A stretch of 64,000 nucleotides of DNA from Paramyrothecium sp. XJ0827 (taxonomy: Eukaryota; Ascomycota; Sordariomycetes; Hypocreales; Stachybotryaceae). Where the stretch lies: contig JAJFPB010000003.1 in NCBI GenBank assembly GCA_020881915.1, positions 868,001-932,000 on the forward strand, in the 5' to 3' direction. The notes beneath the pieces were generated by a model. The model saw only the letters and a list, made by a program, of their open reading frames with translations, made no database searches and was not told the DNA's origin. Shown in pieces: positions 45,870-57,636 of the stretch. The position numbers were made by a program, and so were the translations under genes. The stretch's first letter is position 1, and every line of letters starts with the position of its first letter.

Positions 45870-47824
45870 ATGAGACTGTCGTTTTGGCTCATAAGACCCG
45901 TGGTGGTCCTCGGCTCTTTGGTGGCTGCAGCGCGACCTTCACACCCAAATGCAGGCAGAGAGGTGAATGCAATGGATAATATCGACGAATTTTATGCCGA
46001 CCTGGGCCTCTCCCACGACCAGATCCGGTCAATAGAGGACGACGTCAGTCAATTCGCGCCTGGCATAGCATCCGCCAATAGCAACGTGGTGATTGCATGC
46101 TCTGCGGCCCGCGCTTGCCTTGGTCCAGATCTGGTTGACACACGACCATTGAACCAGGCATTGGTCGAAGAACACTGGTACGCTTCCATCTTGTTCCTAC
46201 ACGTACAGAATCTGACCATCCCCGTCAAAGGTCCCAATCCTGTATCGCCACTCCCTACTGCATTTTCCAGCCTGCATCAACCTCTGATGTTTCGAAGGCC
46301 CTCAAGATCATCAACTACTTCAACCTGAAATTTGCTGTCCGCAGTGGAGGTCATTCGCCCAATCCCGGTTGGTCCAGCGTCGGTAATGGAGGTGTCTTGC
46401 TTGACCTGCAGAAACTGGACGCCATTTCCCTAGACGGCGACAAGAAGATTGTGAAGGTCGGTCCGGGAGCTCGTTGGGGCGAGGTCGTGGACAAACTCGA
46501 TGCACAGCAAGTCACCGTTGTTGGTGGACGTATTCCCATTGTGGGTGTTGCTGGGCTGATTCTCGGCGGTAAGTCGAATGACTCTATCATCAGTGCCCGA
46601 GTCTGATTGCGTCTAGGCGGACTCCACCATCTCTTTGGGGAGTATGGTACTGCTGCGGATAACGTGAAGAACTTTGAGGTATGCTGATGAATGAATCTCG
46701 TTGGTGTACGTACACCACAACTGACTTTGACGATTCTAGGTTGTGCTGTCTGACGGAACCATCAAGAACGCCAACGCAAGGGAGAACACCGATCTGTTCT
46801 GGGCGCTCAAGGGAGGAGGTCCAAACTTTGGAATTGTCACTCGATTCGATCTCAACACTGTTGCGGTTCCCAAGATATGGTACGAGTTCAGAGTCTATGC
46901 GGTTGAAGACTTGTCCAAAGTCATAGGTAAAGCTCACCACTTCCAACGTCAGCAGTGTGACACTCTCAGCTAATGGTTGTCACGAACAGATGCGCATGTC
47001 AAGTGGCACCGCGAAGGTTCCTCAGATGTCAAGGGCACTGCCAGTCTCATCATGAACCCTGATGCTTTGACTGTCCTCCTTCAGTACTCGGCGCCCGTGG
47101 AGCGACCTGCAGCTTTCGCTCCTTTTTACGCACTCGAGCCATTGGCGTTTGCTGTCCCTAGCACCATTGGCACATTTTCGTCATTGACCGCGATCCTGGC
47201 CGGCGTTTCAAGTCCCGAACCTATGCGGTAAGTAGCATTATACTGTGTTGAGGCTTGGGCACGACCTGGATAGTGGCTAAATAATTTCCAGTCACGACTA
47301 TCGCGCAGTCAGCTCGCGTATCGACGCGCAACTATACAAGGACGTCTACAACTTTTGGAGACCAAAGGCCATTGCCGTACGCGAAGCCACAGGCGCTAAT
47401 CAGACTTTCACGATCCAGCCTGTTACAATCAATGCAGTACGACAGGGTCAGGCGAAGGGCGGTAACCCGTTGGGTATTCCAGCGGAGAACCACATCTGTG
47501 AGTCGTACTACCTTTTATGAAATTCGATTGATCAACTAAACCTTTGAAATAGGGTGGACAACGCTTGTCGACTGGCGAGATGCAAAGGATGACCAGGCGG
47601 TGCGCTCAGTTAGTGTGGAGACAACCGAAAAGTGGAAGTCTCTGGGGAAATCACGCGGCTCATATCTCCCGTTTATCTTCATGAACGATGCTTCCCGGGA
47701 TCAGAATCCTCTAGCCTCATATGGAGCCGAGAATCTCAAAAAGCTCAAGGCCATTGCACAAAAGTATGACAAGAAGGGGCTTTTCCAGAAGCAGAACGGT
47801 GGCTTCCTGCTATCTAAGGCTTGA
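45870..47824 (+). CDS. Secreted FAD-linked oxidase, berberine-bridge type (oxidase 2)
   Basis: Seven exons (45870-46177, 46231-46568, 46617-46678, 46740-46926, 46990-47227, 47292-47497, 47553-47824) give 536 residues; introns are 48-64 nt. A signal peptide (about residues 1-22) is followed by a 60-residue segment absent from oxidase 1. The FAD domain has [12 protein letters not shown] with the flavin-linking His near residue 143, and [19 protein letters not shown], again without the second-site Cys. The C-terminal part includes [17 protein letters not shown] and the [11 protein letters not shown] end. Four intron positions coincide with those of oxidase 1, one oxidase-1 intron (before GIVT) is absent, and two introns are extra, so the two are old paralogs. 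Function would be two-electron oxidation or oxidative cyclisation of a small secreted or vesicular substrate. Confidence 0.9.
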
Positions 47825-49138
47825 GCTACGAGAAGCCGGATAGACTCGCGGTTATACAAATAAAGTCTTTAATTCTTCTGCTATAGCTGACAGGCTATAA
47901 GCTAAATATTTCTTAAAACCGAAACCATGAATAAAATCGTTAATCTCCTTGGCCTTGTTTACAAGAACGTATCTGCCTTACAGCAGCTGAGTTCATGCCT
48001 CGGTATACAAACCAACTAAAAAAGGCAGAAAAATAAACCATAGTGAATGATCTATGGATTCGTCCATTCAGTGCTCATTTATAGACATGGCAACCTAGTT
48101 GACTGGAAAAGGCCTCGGTTGAGCACGAGGACGAAGCCCTATTTAAGCGGCTGCTGTAGTAAGCCTACAAGGATTGCTTGATACCTACTACAGCTGTTGA
48201 TTTCCGGTCTGAACGATAGAGAGCCCTAACGCTTTGATGCTGAAGCCAAAGGACATGGCAATGTCATGAGCTTTCCACTCTCGAATCGCATCCGTAGTTG
48301 CATAACACGGTCAGCATATTTGGAGAGGAAAAACCTGATATTCTCCACAGTGAGACCGCCAGACCCTGTCTCTATCCTCGCTGGTAGGTAAAGATTTTGT
48401 TGGAACAAGGGTTAATCGTCTTGTAGTTCTTTGCCGTTGTCCAATAGCCAGCCGTTTCGTGGGTTCGCCTTCATCTTGTCTTAGCCTGGGATGAAAGGTC
48501 TATTAATACCACGGCCTTTGTACCAAACTACGACCATCATTTTAAAATAGACACGAAGCTCGCCAAGATGTGTTTTCATCGTGGAGCCTGGTTATGTTTT
48601 CGGACCTACTCGCCGGCCCCAGCAACTGTGGCATCAGGCTCTGATCGACAGCGAGGCATAGAAATAGGCCAGTACAGACTTGAATGCACCCAGGACCCCA
48701 AATTTCGGCTGGTCCACTGCGGTAATGGCCATGTTCCATTCCAGCAGTGCAATGCAAATACTGGCGGATAATTGGCTATCCGGCGGTACACCGCAACAAC
48801 GGCTACCACTTGGCCCCGTAACTTTGCATAAGGCCGTGGATCCTATGTACACGCAACCTTCAGCTCTATCATTTCTAGCGAATGGAGTTTCCCTCCTCAT
48901 TGCTGGTTTGGGGGCTTGCTCAAGTAACTGAAAGGGCGAGGCCTGGAACCTAAATAGGAGCTGGGGGCCACAAGGGCACAGCCTGCGATGGAACATCGCT
49001 TCACCACTAGCTTCCTGGCATATTTAAACAGTGGCCATTCTGCGTGCGGCAACATTTTTAATTTTTGATTCTATTTTCCCCTAAACAATTCAGCTTTGTA
49101 TACAGCCTGCGACACACATTCTCCTCTCAAACACCAAT
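47825..49138. other. Intergenic, no gene seen
   Basis: 1.3 kb between oxidase 2 and the membrane-protein relic. Frames up to 120 codons exist but overlap and show no family pattern. Confidence 0.5.
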
Positions 49139-51497
49139 ATGGACACTTTCAGCTCAGCATATCCAGTCTATACTGGATTTTGGACGAACTGGTCTCGTGG
49201 ACGAGTTATGGGCAGTACCTTGACTCTCAATAGGTCAAACGGCGCGCTCCTGATTGCTTTTGTGGGCCTTTTTTGTCACATTAGCTGGCGCGTGCCTTTG
49301 GAAACTTTTATGTTTCTTTGTATTTCGAGCTTGTTCCGATAATTCACCAAACGATGTCCCATACCATCAACGGCAAGCCATCCTACGGAATTATTCAAGT
49401 CCGATAGGGGCTGTCTGGGCTTTATTGCAGTTGCTACATGCTTTGGCAACTGACCGAGCTGAGGCCCCACGGACCCAGCCATTTCGGCGTATCCTGCCTC
49501 TCTTACTAGGCACGGTCCTGGCTGCAGTTGCTCTCATTGCTGCTTCCGGTCTCTCATCTCAGATCACGCAAGGGAATGAAGTTCTCATCGACGGTTCCCG
49601 CTGCGGGCACATTAGGCAAGATGCTTTTGCAAACAAACCGGACAGCGACACACTTTGGGGCCCCTACATCAGACGTAGAGAGGAACGAGCTGCAGAATAC
49701 GCTCAGCGGTGCTACGAGTCCAATCACAGGGCTGAGGGTTGCGACACGTTCGTTCGCGATGCGTTGCCTATGACGGTGAAGAGGGATGCGGGGTGTCCTT
49801 TTAATGAAACCATCTGCCTGACCCAAGACTCTAATATTCTCATGGAGTCTCGTCCGATAGACAGCCTAGCCGATTTAGGTCTGAACTGGCCTACCGAGGA
49901 CAGATTCCAATTACAGGTTACATTGTGCTCCACTGGTTACGGAAAGCCGCAGGAGTGAATCAAGGATGGCAATGAGACATATTCTTGCTATCAGTACGGC
50001 AACACCTTTTACCAAAGGGCCGAAGGTAACTGCACCGATACAACATCTGCGGATCTTTCAGCGAGGTCATCCATACGTAACGGATTCTTAGAGTACAGTC
50101 TCTCGTAAGTGGCATTTCCTGGATTTTGACAACTCACTTCTCTAACGCTCCATTCTAGAAGTCATTTAGCTATATTCTCATTTGGTGCTTGTACCAGAGT
50201 GGTCAGAATTTATTCCGATACCCGAGTTACAAGGTCACGGGGGAGATTTAACTCTGACCTTTCTCTTCCCGAACGATGTCCTGTTCTTTGAGAAATCTGA
50301 AGATAACTGGTACCGAGCCACAACGCCGACTCAAAGGCAGTACGGTTCTTCCGAGGGCGTTGGAGGATCGACAAACTTGACACTCTACGGACCGGATGAG
50401 CCTGCATGGCCATTAGGGTGTGTCGAACAGTTCCAGATCTGTAAGCAGGGCTACTGTACAGGCTGGGGTTCCCGAAACGATAAGTAAGGGGCATTTATCA
50501 GAATACCGATATGGACTCAGAGTTTCTTGGCCGTTCGTCATATCTTACCTTCATGGATCCGCCCATCAATCTGTTAAGGGCTTTAGGGAAAGGATCTCTT
50601 GCTTCGCGCTATGAAACTTCAAACGCTTTACAAACAAGAGCAGAGGCCAACGAATGGCACCAGGATGTGATTCATTGGTTCTCGACTATCCTTTCCTTAC
50701 TACAACTGCAAATTACCGGGATGCCCGGGGGATTGAATGCTGATGAAGGCATGGGGAAATACGTCACACAGCCCAATACTACCGATTTCAATCGGTATTG
50801 CAACAGTCAGGTACGCTCAATGCCCAGGACACTTTTATTGAAACTCCGAGGCTTCATACAAATCTAACATCATGCAGAAAATTCGCAGCACTGCCTATAC
50901 ATCATTCAGTGCCTTTTGGTTACTTTTCATCCTCGTTACTGGCGTCATGATCATCGTTCTTTCTGTCACTATTGAGTCACTCGTGGCCTTTTTCCAGCAG
51001 AGCTTGTTGTCTAAGCCAATTGCGTACTCGAAGATTGAATGGCGGGCAACCTCTGTACTTCATCTACAGCGGCTGGCGCATGAGGGGCTCAGCGACTTGC
51101 CTGAGTGGAGAACCGGGTGCTGGGATGTTCCTGTTGCCGGCCAAAGTGCTTATTAGCTGTCCTGGATACAACGGCTGGAGAGGGGTTGCCACGCTTTTCG
51201 AAGGCAGCGAAGGAAAGCATGGTGACAGAAGCAACAGCTGCGAGTGGAGTCAACCAATTTGAGGTTCCCAGCGAAGATCTCACCCTCGAGATTTCTCCCC
51301 CCAATATGAGCCCTGTGCTCGCGGGACAACCTGATGCAATTGGATCTGTGGACTACGACAACGAGGAGAGAAACATGGCACAGAAAATTCCCATTTCGCC
51401 CACTCAAGAGCCATTGGCGATATCTGCCGTAAGTCAGGAACGAACAACCCCTGCCGATACAAATGGCGTCCGCAAGGAATGCGGAGCAGGGGTTTGA
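49139..51497 (+). pseudogene. Broken gene for a large fungal membrane glycoprotein
   Basis: The start reads FWTNWSRGRVMGSTLTLNR and NGALLIAFVGLF, typical of a common but unnamed ascomycete membrane-protein family. The frame is then lost at the T-run around 49270; VTLAGACLWKLLCFF and YHQRQAILRNYSS continue in another frame. A TGA interrupts it near 49956, with matching sequence (KDGNETYSCYQYGN) continuing in the same frame beyond. Further pieces are FIPIPELQGHGG, PLGCVEQFQIC, the conserved NEWHQDVIHWFST region, and a transmembrane segment near 50920-50990; another frame change occurs near 51120. Plausible introns lie near 50107-50159 and 50812-50880. With at least two frameshifts and one stop, it is a pseudogene. 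The lesions are a base insertion and a substitution, not deletions of whole exons. Confidence 0.75.
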
Positions 51498-51910
51498 GAA
51501 TTGGATGTTATCACGAAATAAGTCCCCGCTTCTTGGTCATGGTTGGGACGTTAGGCTAGGAAGTAATTGGCAAATTTGGACTTGTAGGCTATGGAAAACT
51601 CCTTACAATCATACCAGCAATTGCCATCGTAACTCGAGTTGTAGGAAGGTAATTTTTTTATTCTCCGTCTGAACAAATCAACTCTGACCAATTCGGGCGT
51701 GACTCATATTACCTCTTGGCAGTAGCGCCCTAATTAGGTGAGCTGGCACGCCCTTCACAAAACATGAATAGTCTGCCAAAGTAGTGACTGCCATGCGACT
51801 AAACAACGAGGTTAATTTTGAACTTTACGTCCACCAGCGTGCAAATTATATCCGTCACCTCAAGTTGTGGCCCAAGCGCTCAACAACACCAAGTCCTGGA
51901 CTAGAGCGTA
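51498..51910. other. Upstream region of the acyltransferase gene
   Basis: 413 bp without a gene between the relic and the acyltransferase start. Confidence 0.55.
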
Positions 51911-53296
51911 ATGGATGCTCCCAAATCCAACGCGGAGTTTGACATCTTGTTGGACGTCTTCGGCCAGTGCCTAATCACAATTTTCACACAGATATCTTTT
52001 TGCTTCGCGACGAATGATGCTGCTGAAGATGAAGAGCTCCTCCGCACATTGAAACAGGGGCTAGACCACCTGGCTCACCATTTTCCGTGGGTCGCTGGAC
52101 AAGTTGTTTGCGAAAACGCAGGCATCGGAAATACAGGCGTTTTCAGGATTCGGCCACTGGAGGCCACTCCACGTTTCACGGTGAAGGACTACAGAGAAGA
52201 TCCTTCCGTTCCATCCATGGCAGACTTGCGGGGCGCATGCTTCCCGATGAGCGCCTTGGATGAGAGCATCGTGGCGCCCCGGAAGAGCAACTCTGGGCGA
52301 CCAGGAGAATCCATTGCCGAAGTCTTTCAGCTACAAGCAAGCTTTATCAGAGGAGGGCTGCTCTTGACCTTTCTCGGCCAGCACCAGAGCATGGACGGTG
52401 TTGGTCAAGCCCAAGTAATCCATCTCTTCTCGAAAGCTTGTCGGGGTGAGGAATTTACCGAAGAGGAGCTACGCATTGGGAACTTTGCCCCAGAAAACAC
52501 CGTTCCTTTACTGGGCGATGTTTGGGCACCGGGTCCGGAACTCACCTACAACATCTACAAGGACGACCTATCAAAGCCTGGCCCTGGTAGCGGCAGGACG
52601 ATCATGCCGCCCGGTGACCGAGTGTGGGCTCAGTTCAACTTTTCTGCCGAAGCCTTGCGGGCGCTCAAGTCCGAGGCCACCCAAACACTTCCCTCCGGAT
52701 CCACCTATATCACCACCGATGATGCTCTGAGCGCCTTTGCCTGGCAGTCAATTGCACGAGTGCGGCGTCCACGCTTCGGGCCGTCGACGCAAACCAAGTT
52801 GACTCGCGCCGTGGATGTCCGCCGATGTCTGAACATACCCGAAACACATCCCGGGTTCCTCCAGTTCATGACGTATCACGACTCAACCATGGAGCGGACT
52901 GCCAAAAGCCAGCTGGGTCCGATCGCAGCGGAACTGCGGGCGGCCGTCGACCCCAAAACCTCGACCTTGGAATACGACACCCGCTCCGTGGCAACGCTCA
53001 TCAGTCAGCTGCCGGACAAGAACAAAACCAGTTTCATTGCCGGCTTCGACATGTTCAAGGACGTTATGCTGAGCTCGTGGATGAAGCAGAACTCCTACGA
53101 GATGGATTTTGGCTTGGGACTGGGAAAGCCCGAAGCTGTGCGTCGGCCGCGGTTCGATGGGTTTCAAGGACTGGGCTACCTCTTGCCCAAGGCGCCCAAC
53201 GGTGATGTCGGCCTGGCCATATGCCTTAGCGTTGCCGACATGGACAAGTTGCGGGAGGATGAGGAGTTCGTTCGTTATGCGAGATACATCGGCTAA
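51911..53296 (+). CDS. BAHD-like acyltransferase (trichothecene 3-O-acetyltransferase-like)
   Basis: A single exon encodes 461 residues. The catalytic HxxxD motif is HQSMD with His158 and Asp162. The C-terminal structural motif, DFGWG in plant BAHD enzymes, appears as DFGLG at residues 399-403. Length and two-domain layout fit the fungal transferase family, which moves acyl groups from acyl-CoA to hydroxyls of secondary metabolites. The N-terminus (ILLDVFGQCLITIFTQISFCF) matches family members, and there is no signal peptide. It is the last gene of the putative cluster; codon bias is intermediate between the cluster and the GC-rich block downstream. The acyl donor and acceptor are unknown. 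Confidence 0.9.
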   Translation: MDAPKSNAEFDILLDVFGQCLITIFTQISFCFATNDAAEDEELLRTLKQGLDHLAHHFPWVAGQVVCENAGIGNTGVFRIRPLEATPRFTVKDYREDPSVPSMADLRGACFPMSALDESIVAPRKSNSGRPGESIAEVFQLQASFIRGGLLLTFLGQHQSMDGVGQAQVIHLFSKACRGEEFTEEELRIGNFAPENTVPLLGDVWAPGPELTYNIYKDDLSKPGPGSGRTIMPPGDRVWAQFNFSAEALRALKSEATQTLPSGSTYITTDDALSAFAWQSIARVRRPRFGPSTQTKLTRAVDVRRCLNIPETHPGFLQFMTYHDSTMERTAKSQLGPIAAELRAAVDPKTSTLEYDTRSVATLISQLPDKNKTSFIAGFDMFKDVMLSSWMKQNSYEMDFGLGLGKPEAVRRPRFDGFQGLGYLLPKAPNGDVGLAICLSVADMDKLREDEEFVRYARYIG

Positions 53297-55352
53297 AATT
53301 CTAGTTATTGAAATGGCGGTTGGTTTAGGAAACTGCAAAAGCCCAGCAAGGTCCACAGGCTGTTAAAGCGTCATGTTAGCTTTTACAATTAGATTGTCAG
53401 AAACAAGAAGCTCAAGTTGTGTAATAAAAAAGGCAAGTTCAGTGATTGGAGCAAGTCGTATGCGATCGCGGCCAAATATTGGAGCAAAAGGCAGCGGACC
53501 ACATGTGCAAGAAGAAGAAACGAGTAAATCCAAGAACTTGCCGCTACGACAGCCTGTCAGTATTCTCGAAACTCCCCCTCTCTACAAGCGCAATCATAGG
53601 ATTCCTCGACGACCCATAGTAGTCGACGTCACCTGCCAAAGCTGGAAATAACGAATCTAGTCGAGGGCGTTCGGCTCTAGTTTCGACAGTCCCACAACTG
53701 ATATTAGCAATGGTAGCTAGGGAAAATGAGCCTCCAATTTCCGGATGTTCCTCCTATCTTGTCGTGTTTCGGCACTTGATTAAAGCTAGGATACTCTACA
53801 CCTCGCAAACGCACAACATCAGGAGATTGCCCTTGTCAAAGGACAACCTCTAGTGCACCAAACCTCAAACCATGACTTCCAGATTATCCGCGTACACCTC
53901 CATCAATCACAGCAATTATCAGATTACCTTACTCCCATCAGGAGCCAGATCGAGCAGAGCCGCAAAAACAGTGGACCCTCGTATTCGACCACCATCCCAC
54001 CGGCGTTTCCTCCGGCTCCAGTCCATTGGTTTCAACGACCCCTCTAGGAAAGTGGGAAATCAATCAAATCCTCCAGATAGCGTCGGCACGTGTGTTTGCC
54101 CCTGTAAAGGCCCAAATGATCAGAGCTCGGCATGAACTGCCAAATCCAATGCTCATTGATGCAAAACTCTTTGCTTTCCAGGTTCATGTCGAACCATTCA
54201 TAAGCAAAGCTCTGTTGAGATTGATTCGCTACCACCCTCCTGTCATCTGATTGCAAATGCCGGAGACCCACGCAAACACCCATGTTGTTTCAATTGAAAA
54301 GGGAATCCAATTCATTGTGAAGGAATCAACAAAGAATACGCCTTGCCATTATCTGAAGCTCCGACCAGCAAGCTCAGTGGCAATGCTTCGTTGAATAAAA
54401 CCAAATCATCATCCTTTCTTATTAGCACCGGCCGCTAATGGCGCGTTCCTGATCAAGTGCAATAACAGCGAGGGAAGTAACCCCAGTCTGGAATCCGTCC
54501 GAAGCTTTGAACCCAAGAAACTAATAAGCTTGTCAAAGGTGCCGGTTTAGCCGAGCGCCACAGCCACGAGCGGGACCGCACAATCTCCGACACTAGCTCG
54601 CTTCACACGCCATTCCCAGCCTTGTTAACTGCTTTTAGACTGAGCAAAAGGGGCAGCTCGATATTGTGATTGAAATTGAGGGGACGAAAGTCAGCTCATT
54701 GGTCCTAGTGTAATCGAGAAGGTCTCACGAACGAGAGTCGAGAGTCGAGAGTCCCATAAGCCGGTTGTCTCGACGAACATAGGCAGCTTGTACGTGTGGT
54801 AGTTCTGCATGACAAGACTGGAGTTCTGCAACCCCCAGACCCGGCTTTCCTGCGATGGGTGGGTTATCTGACGAGAACCGGCTCCAGCTTCCCATCTCGG
54901 AGGCTGGCGCGGTCCCAACTGGGCGGATTCCTCACCGAACCCTTGCTGTCTGGCATGGCGTGCGTGCTCCGCATTGGTCGTCTTCTGGGTCAGCGTGTTC
55001 CTGCAATGTTTGCCCGTCCGATATGAGCGGCTCCGCAAATTGTTTGTCTGCGACAAGCCGGCATCATGCCTCACGGGGGCCCACCAATCCACCCACGATC
55101 AGGGATGACAGGTGCCGTCCAGAAGCCCAGAGATAGAAAAGTCCATCGATCGCCGTAGAACAACTGAAGTTTCCGGCAACCAGGTCTTTCATCTTCACAT
55201 TCATTCGTTTCCTTTGACCTATCCAGGTCCGCCGTTCACTAAGACCAGTCAACCAGGTTTTGACAGGTTCGACCATTCACTCATTTCCTTGAACTCAGAC
55301 CGCAGAGACTGGTATCTCTGTTTATAGTCAGAAACAACAACAAGCCGCAGAC
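53297..55352. other. 2-kb intergenic region, no gene seen
   Basis: It lies between the acyltransferase and pectin lyase genes and marks the return to GC-rich sequence. Short frames in 53853-54250 and 54691-55092 lack motifs or any codon-bias signal. The 3' half should hold the pectin lyase promoter. Confidence 0.55.
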
Positions 55353-56530
55353 ATGCACTTCACTCCCATCCTCACCGTGGCACTGGCTGCCCTGTGCAAC
55401 ACGGCCGCCGCCCAGGTCAAGGGCGCGGCCGAGGGTTTCGCCAAGGGCGTCACCGGCGGCGCCAACAAGAACGTCGTCTACCCCAACACCAACGCCGAGC
55501 TGGTCAAGTACCTGGGCGACAGCACCGCGCGCACCATCGTCCTGCGCAAGACGTTCGACTTCACCGGCACCGAGGGCACCGCCAAGGAGCAGGGCTGCGC
55601 GCCCTGGGGCACCGGCAGCGCCTGCCAGCAGGCCATCAACAAGGACAACTGGTGCGTCAACTACCAGGCCAACGCGCCCAAGGTCACCGTCAGCTACGAC
55701 AAGGCCGGCCTGCAGCCCATCGCCGTCGGCAGCAACAAGTCGCTGGTGGGTGAAGGCAACAAGGGCGTGATCCGCGGCAAGGGTATCCGAATCGCCAACG
55801 GCTCCAAGAACGTCATCGTCCAGAACGTCCACATCACCGAGCTCAGTGAGTGCCTCGTCTTCGCGCCCTGGTGATTGTTCCATGCTAACAGCTCCCAGAC
55901 CCCCGCTACGTCTGGGGTGGTGATGCCGTCACCATCGACAACGGCGACCTCGTCTGGATCGACCACGTCACCACGTCCAAGATCGGCCGCCAGCACATCG
56001 TCTTCGGCACCCGTCCCTCGGGCCGCGTGACCGTGTCAAACTGCGACATCGACGGCCGCAGCACATGGTCGGCGACCTGCGACGGCCGCCACTACTGGAA
56101 CCTGCTCTTCCTCGGCTCCAACGACATGATCACGCTCAAGAACAACTACATCCACAGCACCTCGGGCCGCGCCCCCAAGATCGGCGGCAACTCGCTCGTC
56201 CACGTCGTCAACAACTACTGGTTCGACAACTCTGGCCAGGCCTTCGAGCTGTCCGAGAGCGCCCAGGTCCTCGTCGAGGGCAACGTCTTCCAGAACGTCA
56301 AGGCCTCGGTCGACGCCAAGGCCGCCGGCAAGCTGTTTGGCACCGGCGGCAGCGCCTGCGCCTCCGGCCTCGGCCGAAACTGCCAGGCCAACGCCTACGG
56401 CAGCTCGCCCGCCATTACCCGCGCCGACACTGGCTTCCTGGCCAACTTCAAGGGCAAGAACATCGCCTCTGCCGGCACCGCCGAGTCGGCTAAGAATGTC
56501 GTCAACACGGCTGGTTTCGGTCGCATCTAA
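55353..56530 (+). CDS. Pectin lyase, secreted (polysaccharide lyase family 1)
   Basis: Two exons, 55353-55845 and 55899-56530, give 374 residues; the 53-nt intron has a GTGAGT donor and a TGCTAAC branch point. An 18-20-residue signal peptide ends at AAA-QVKG. The parallel beta-helix signature is clear: YVWGGDAVTIDN, LVWIDHVTTSKIGRQH, DGRSTWSATCDG and HSTSGRAPKIGG, whose Arg (about residue 255) is the catalytic base position. The VWIDHVTTxxIGRQH form and aromatic-rich HYWN segment point to pectin lyase (methylated pectin, no Ca requirement) rather than pectate lyase. Conserved Cys residues lie near residues 85-105 and 315-325. It cleaves plant pectin by beta-elimination, so the fungus feeds on or infects plants. 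Third positions are almost all C or G. Confidence 0.93.
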
Positions 56531-57636
56531 GGGACACGGTCCAGTAGTGACGAAGACGCATCATGGTGACGGGGATGGCGTCGGGGTGGCAACCCTGCAT
56601 AATGCCTTTATTCATGTAAATATATAATATGCTGGTCTATCCGGCGGTACCTACTGGTTGCGACAATAGAAACATTGTCTCACGTTGGCGCTGCAATAAG
56701 ATCGTGATGTAAGACAAAAGCGTAATGGACAATTGGGTACGAATTCATGTCACGTCCATGACTCGAGAACTCGATGTGGGCGCATTACTTCGATGAACAA
56801 CCAGAGTCGTAGGCAAACGGCGTCGAAAATTGTCTTAATCTGCCGCCAAGCTTTTTGCCGTGTCGTCTCGATCTTGGGCACGTGAGGCCAAGCTTTCTCC
56901 CCAGATGCAGACGCTGATGACGCACGTAAGGTATCGCGAAAGTCACTTTACCATTATACGGCACGGGCATTTCCCGTATCGATGTTTTGATAATGGTACT
57001 GGTGCAAGTATGGAGTACATTATCACAGATTGATACACGTATCAAAGATCACGAATGGTTACGTAAATGAATCAATTCTATATTTGTCGGACATTTTGCT
57101 CTGGTAAACGGCCGTCAAAACGTGCAGTGCAGTCTAGTCCAGCGTTCATTATTTAGGCCGTTTTAAGCACTGCAGTTATGCCAGATCCAAACGGACCCAG
57201 GAACCAAAACGCTACTTGATCGTGCCGCTCCGTTCCATCGCTTCGGCGTACCTACAGTACACTGTGGGCCCCAGGAAGTCCACCGACAGCCAGACCAAGG
57301 CACAGCAGGGTACAGCGGGACGCCGCAGCCAGTGCCCTGCTACGCGGCATGCCAAGTGACATAATGCTTCAAGTACCCCTGCAAGTCCATCGTGTTCCCC
57401 ATCATCACCACCACCACTATCTCGGTCCTTATCAAGCTCACCTCCTCATTCTCCCTTTCCCGAACTTCCCCACACCGCAAGCCGTGCCCTCCCGCGGGCG
57501 ACTTTGACTCTTCAACAGGTCGGATCCCTTATCGTCATCCTCATCCTCATCCTCATCCTCAAATAACTCGTCAAGTTCCCCCTCAATCCATTCTCTTTCC
57601 ACCGATCCCCCCGCCACCCCTCCCTTCGCATTCAAC
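56531..57636. other. Intergenic, upstream of the GS-like gene
   Basis: 1.1 kb without a gene. CT-rich leader sequence and a (CATCCT)n tract lie just before the start at 57637. Confidence 0.55.
57536..57562. repeat. (CATCCT)n tract in the 5' leader
   Basis: About four tandem CATCCT units lie 75-100 bp before the GS-like start codon, in CT-rich probable 5' untranslated sequence. Confidence 0.75.

Noticed and set aside
48226..48996. Short frames between oxidase 2 and the membrane-protein relic
   Set aside because: They overlap on both strands, are short and carry no recognisable family pattern.
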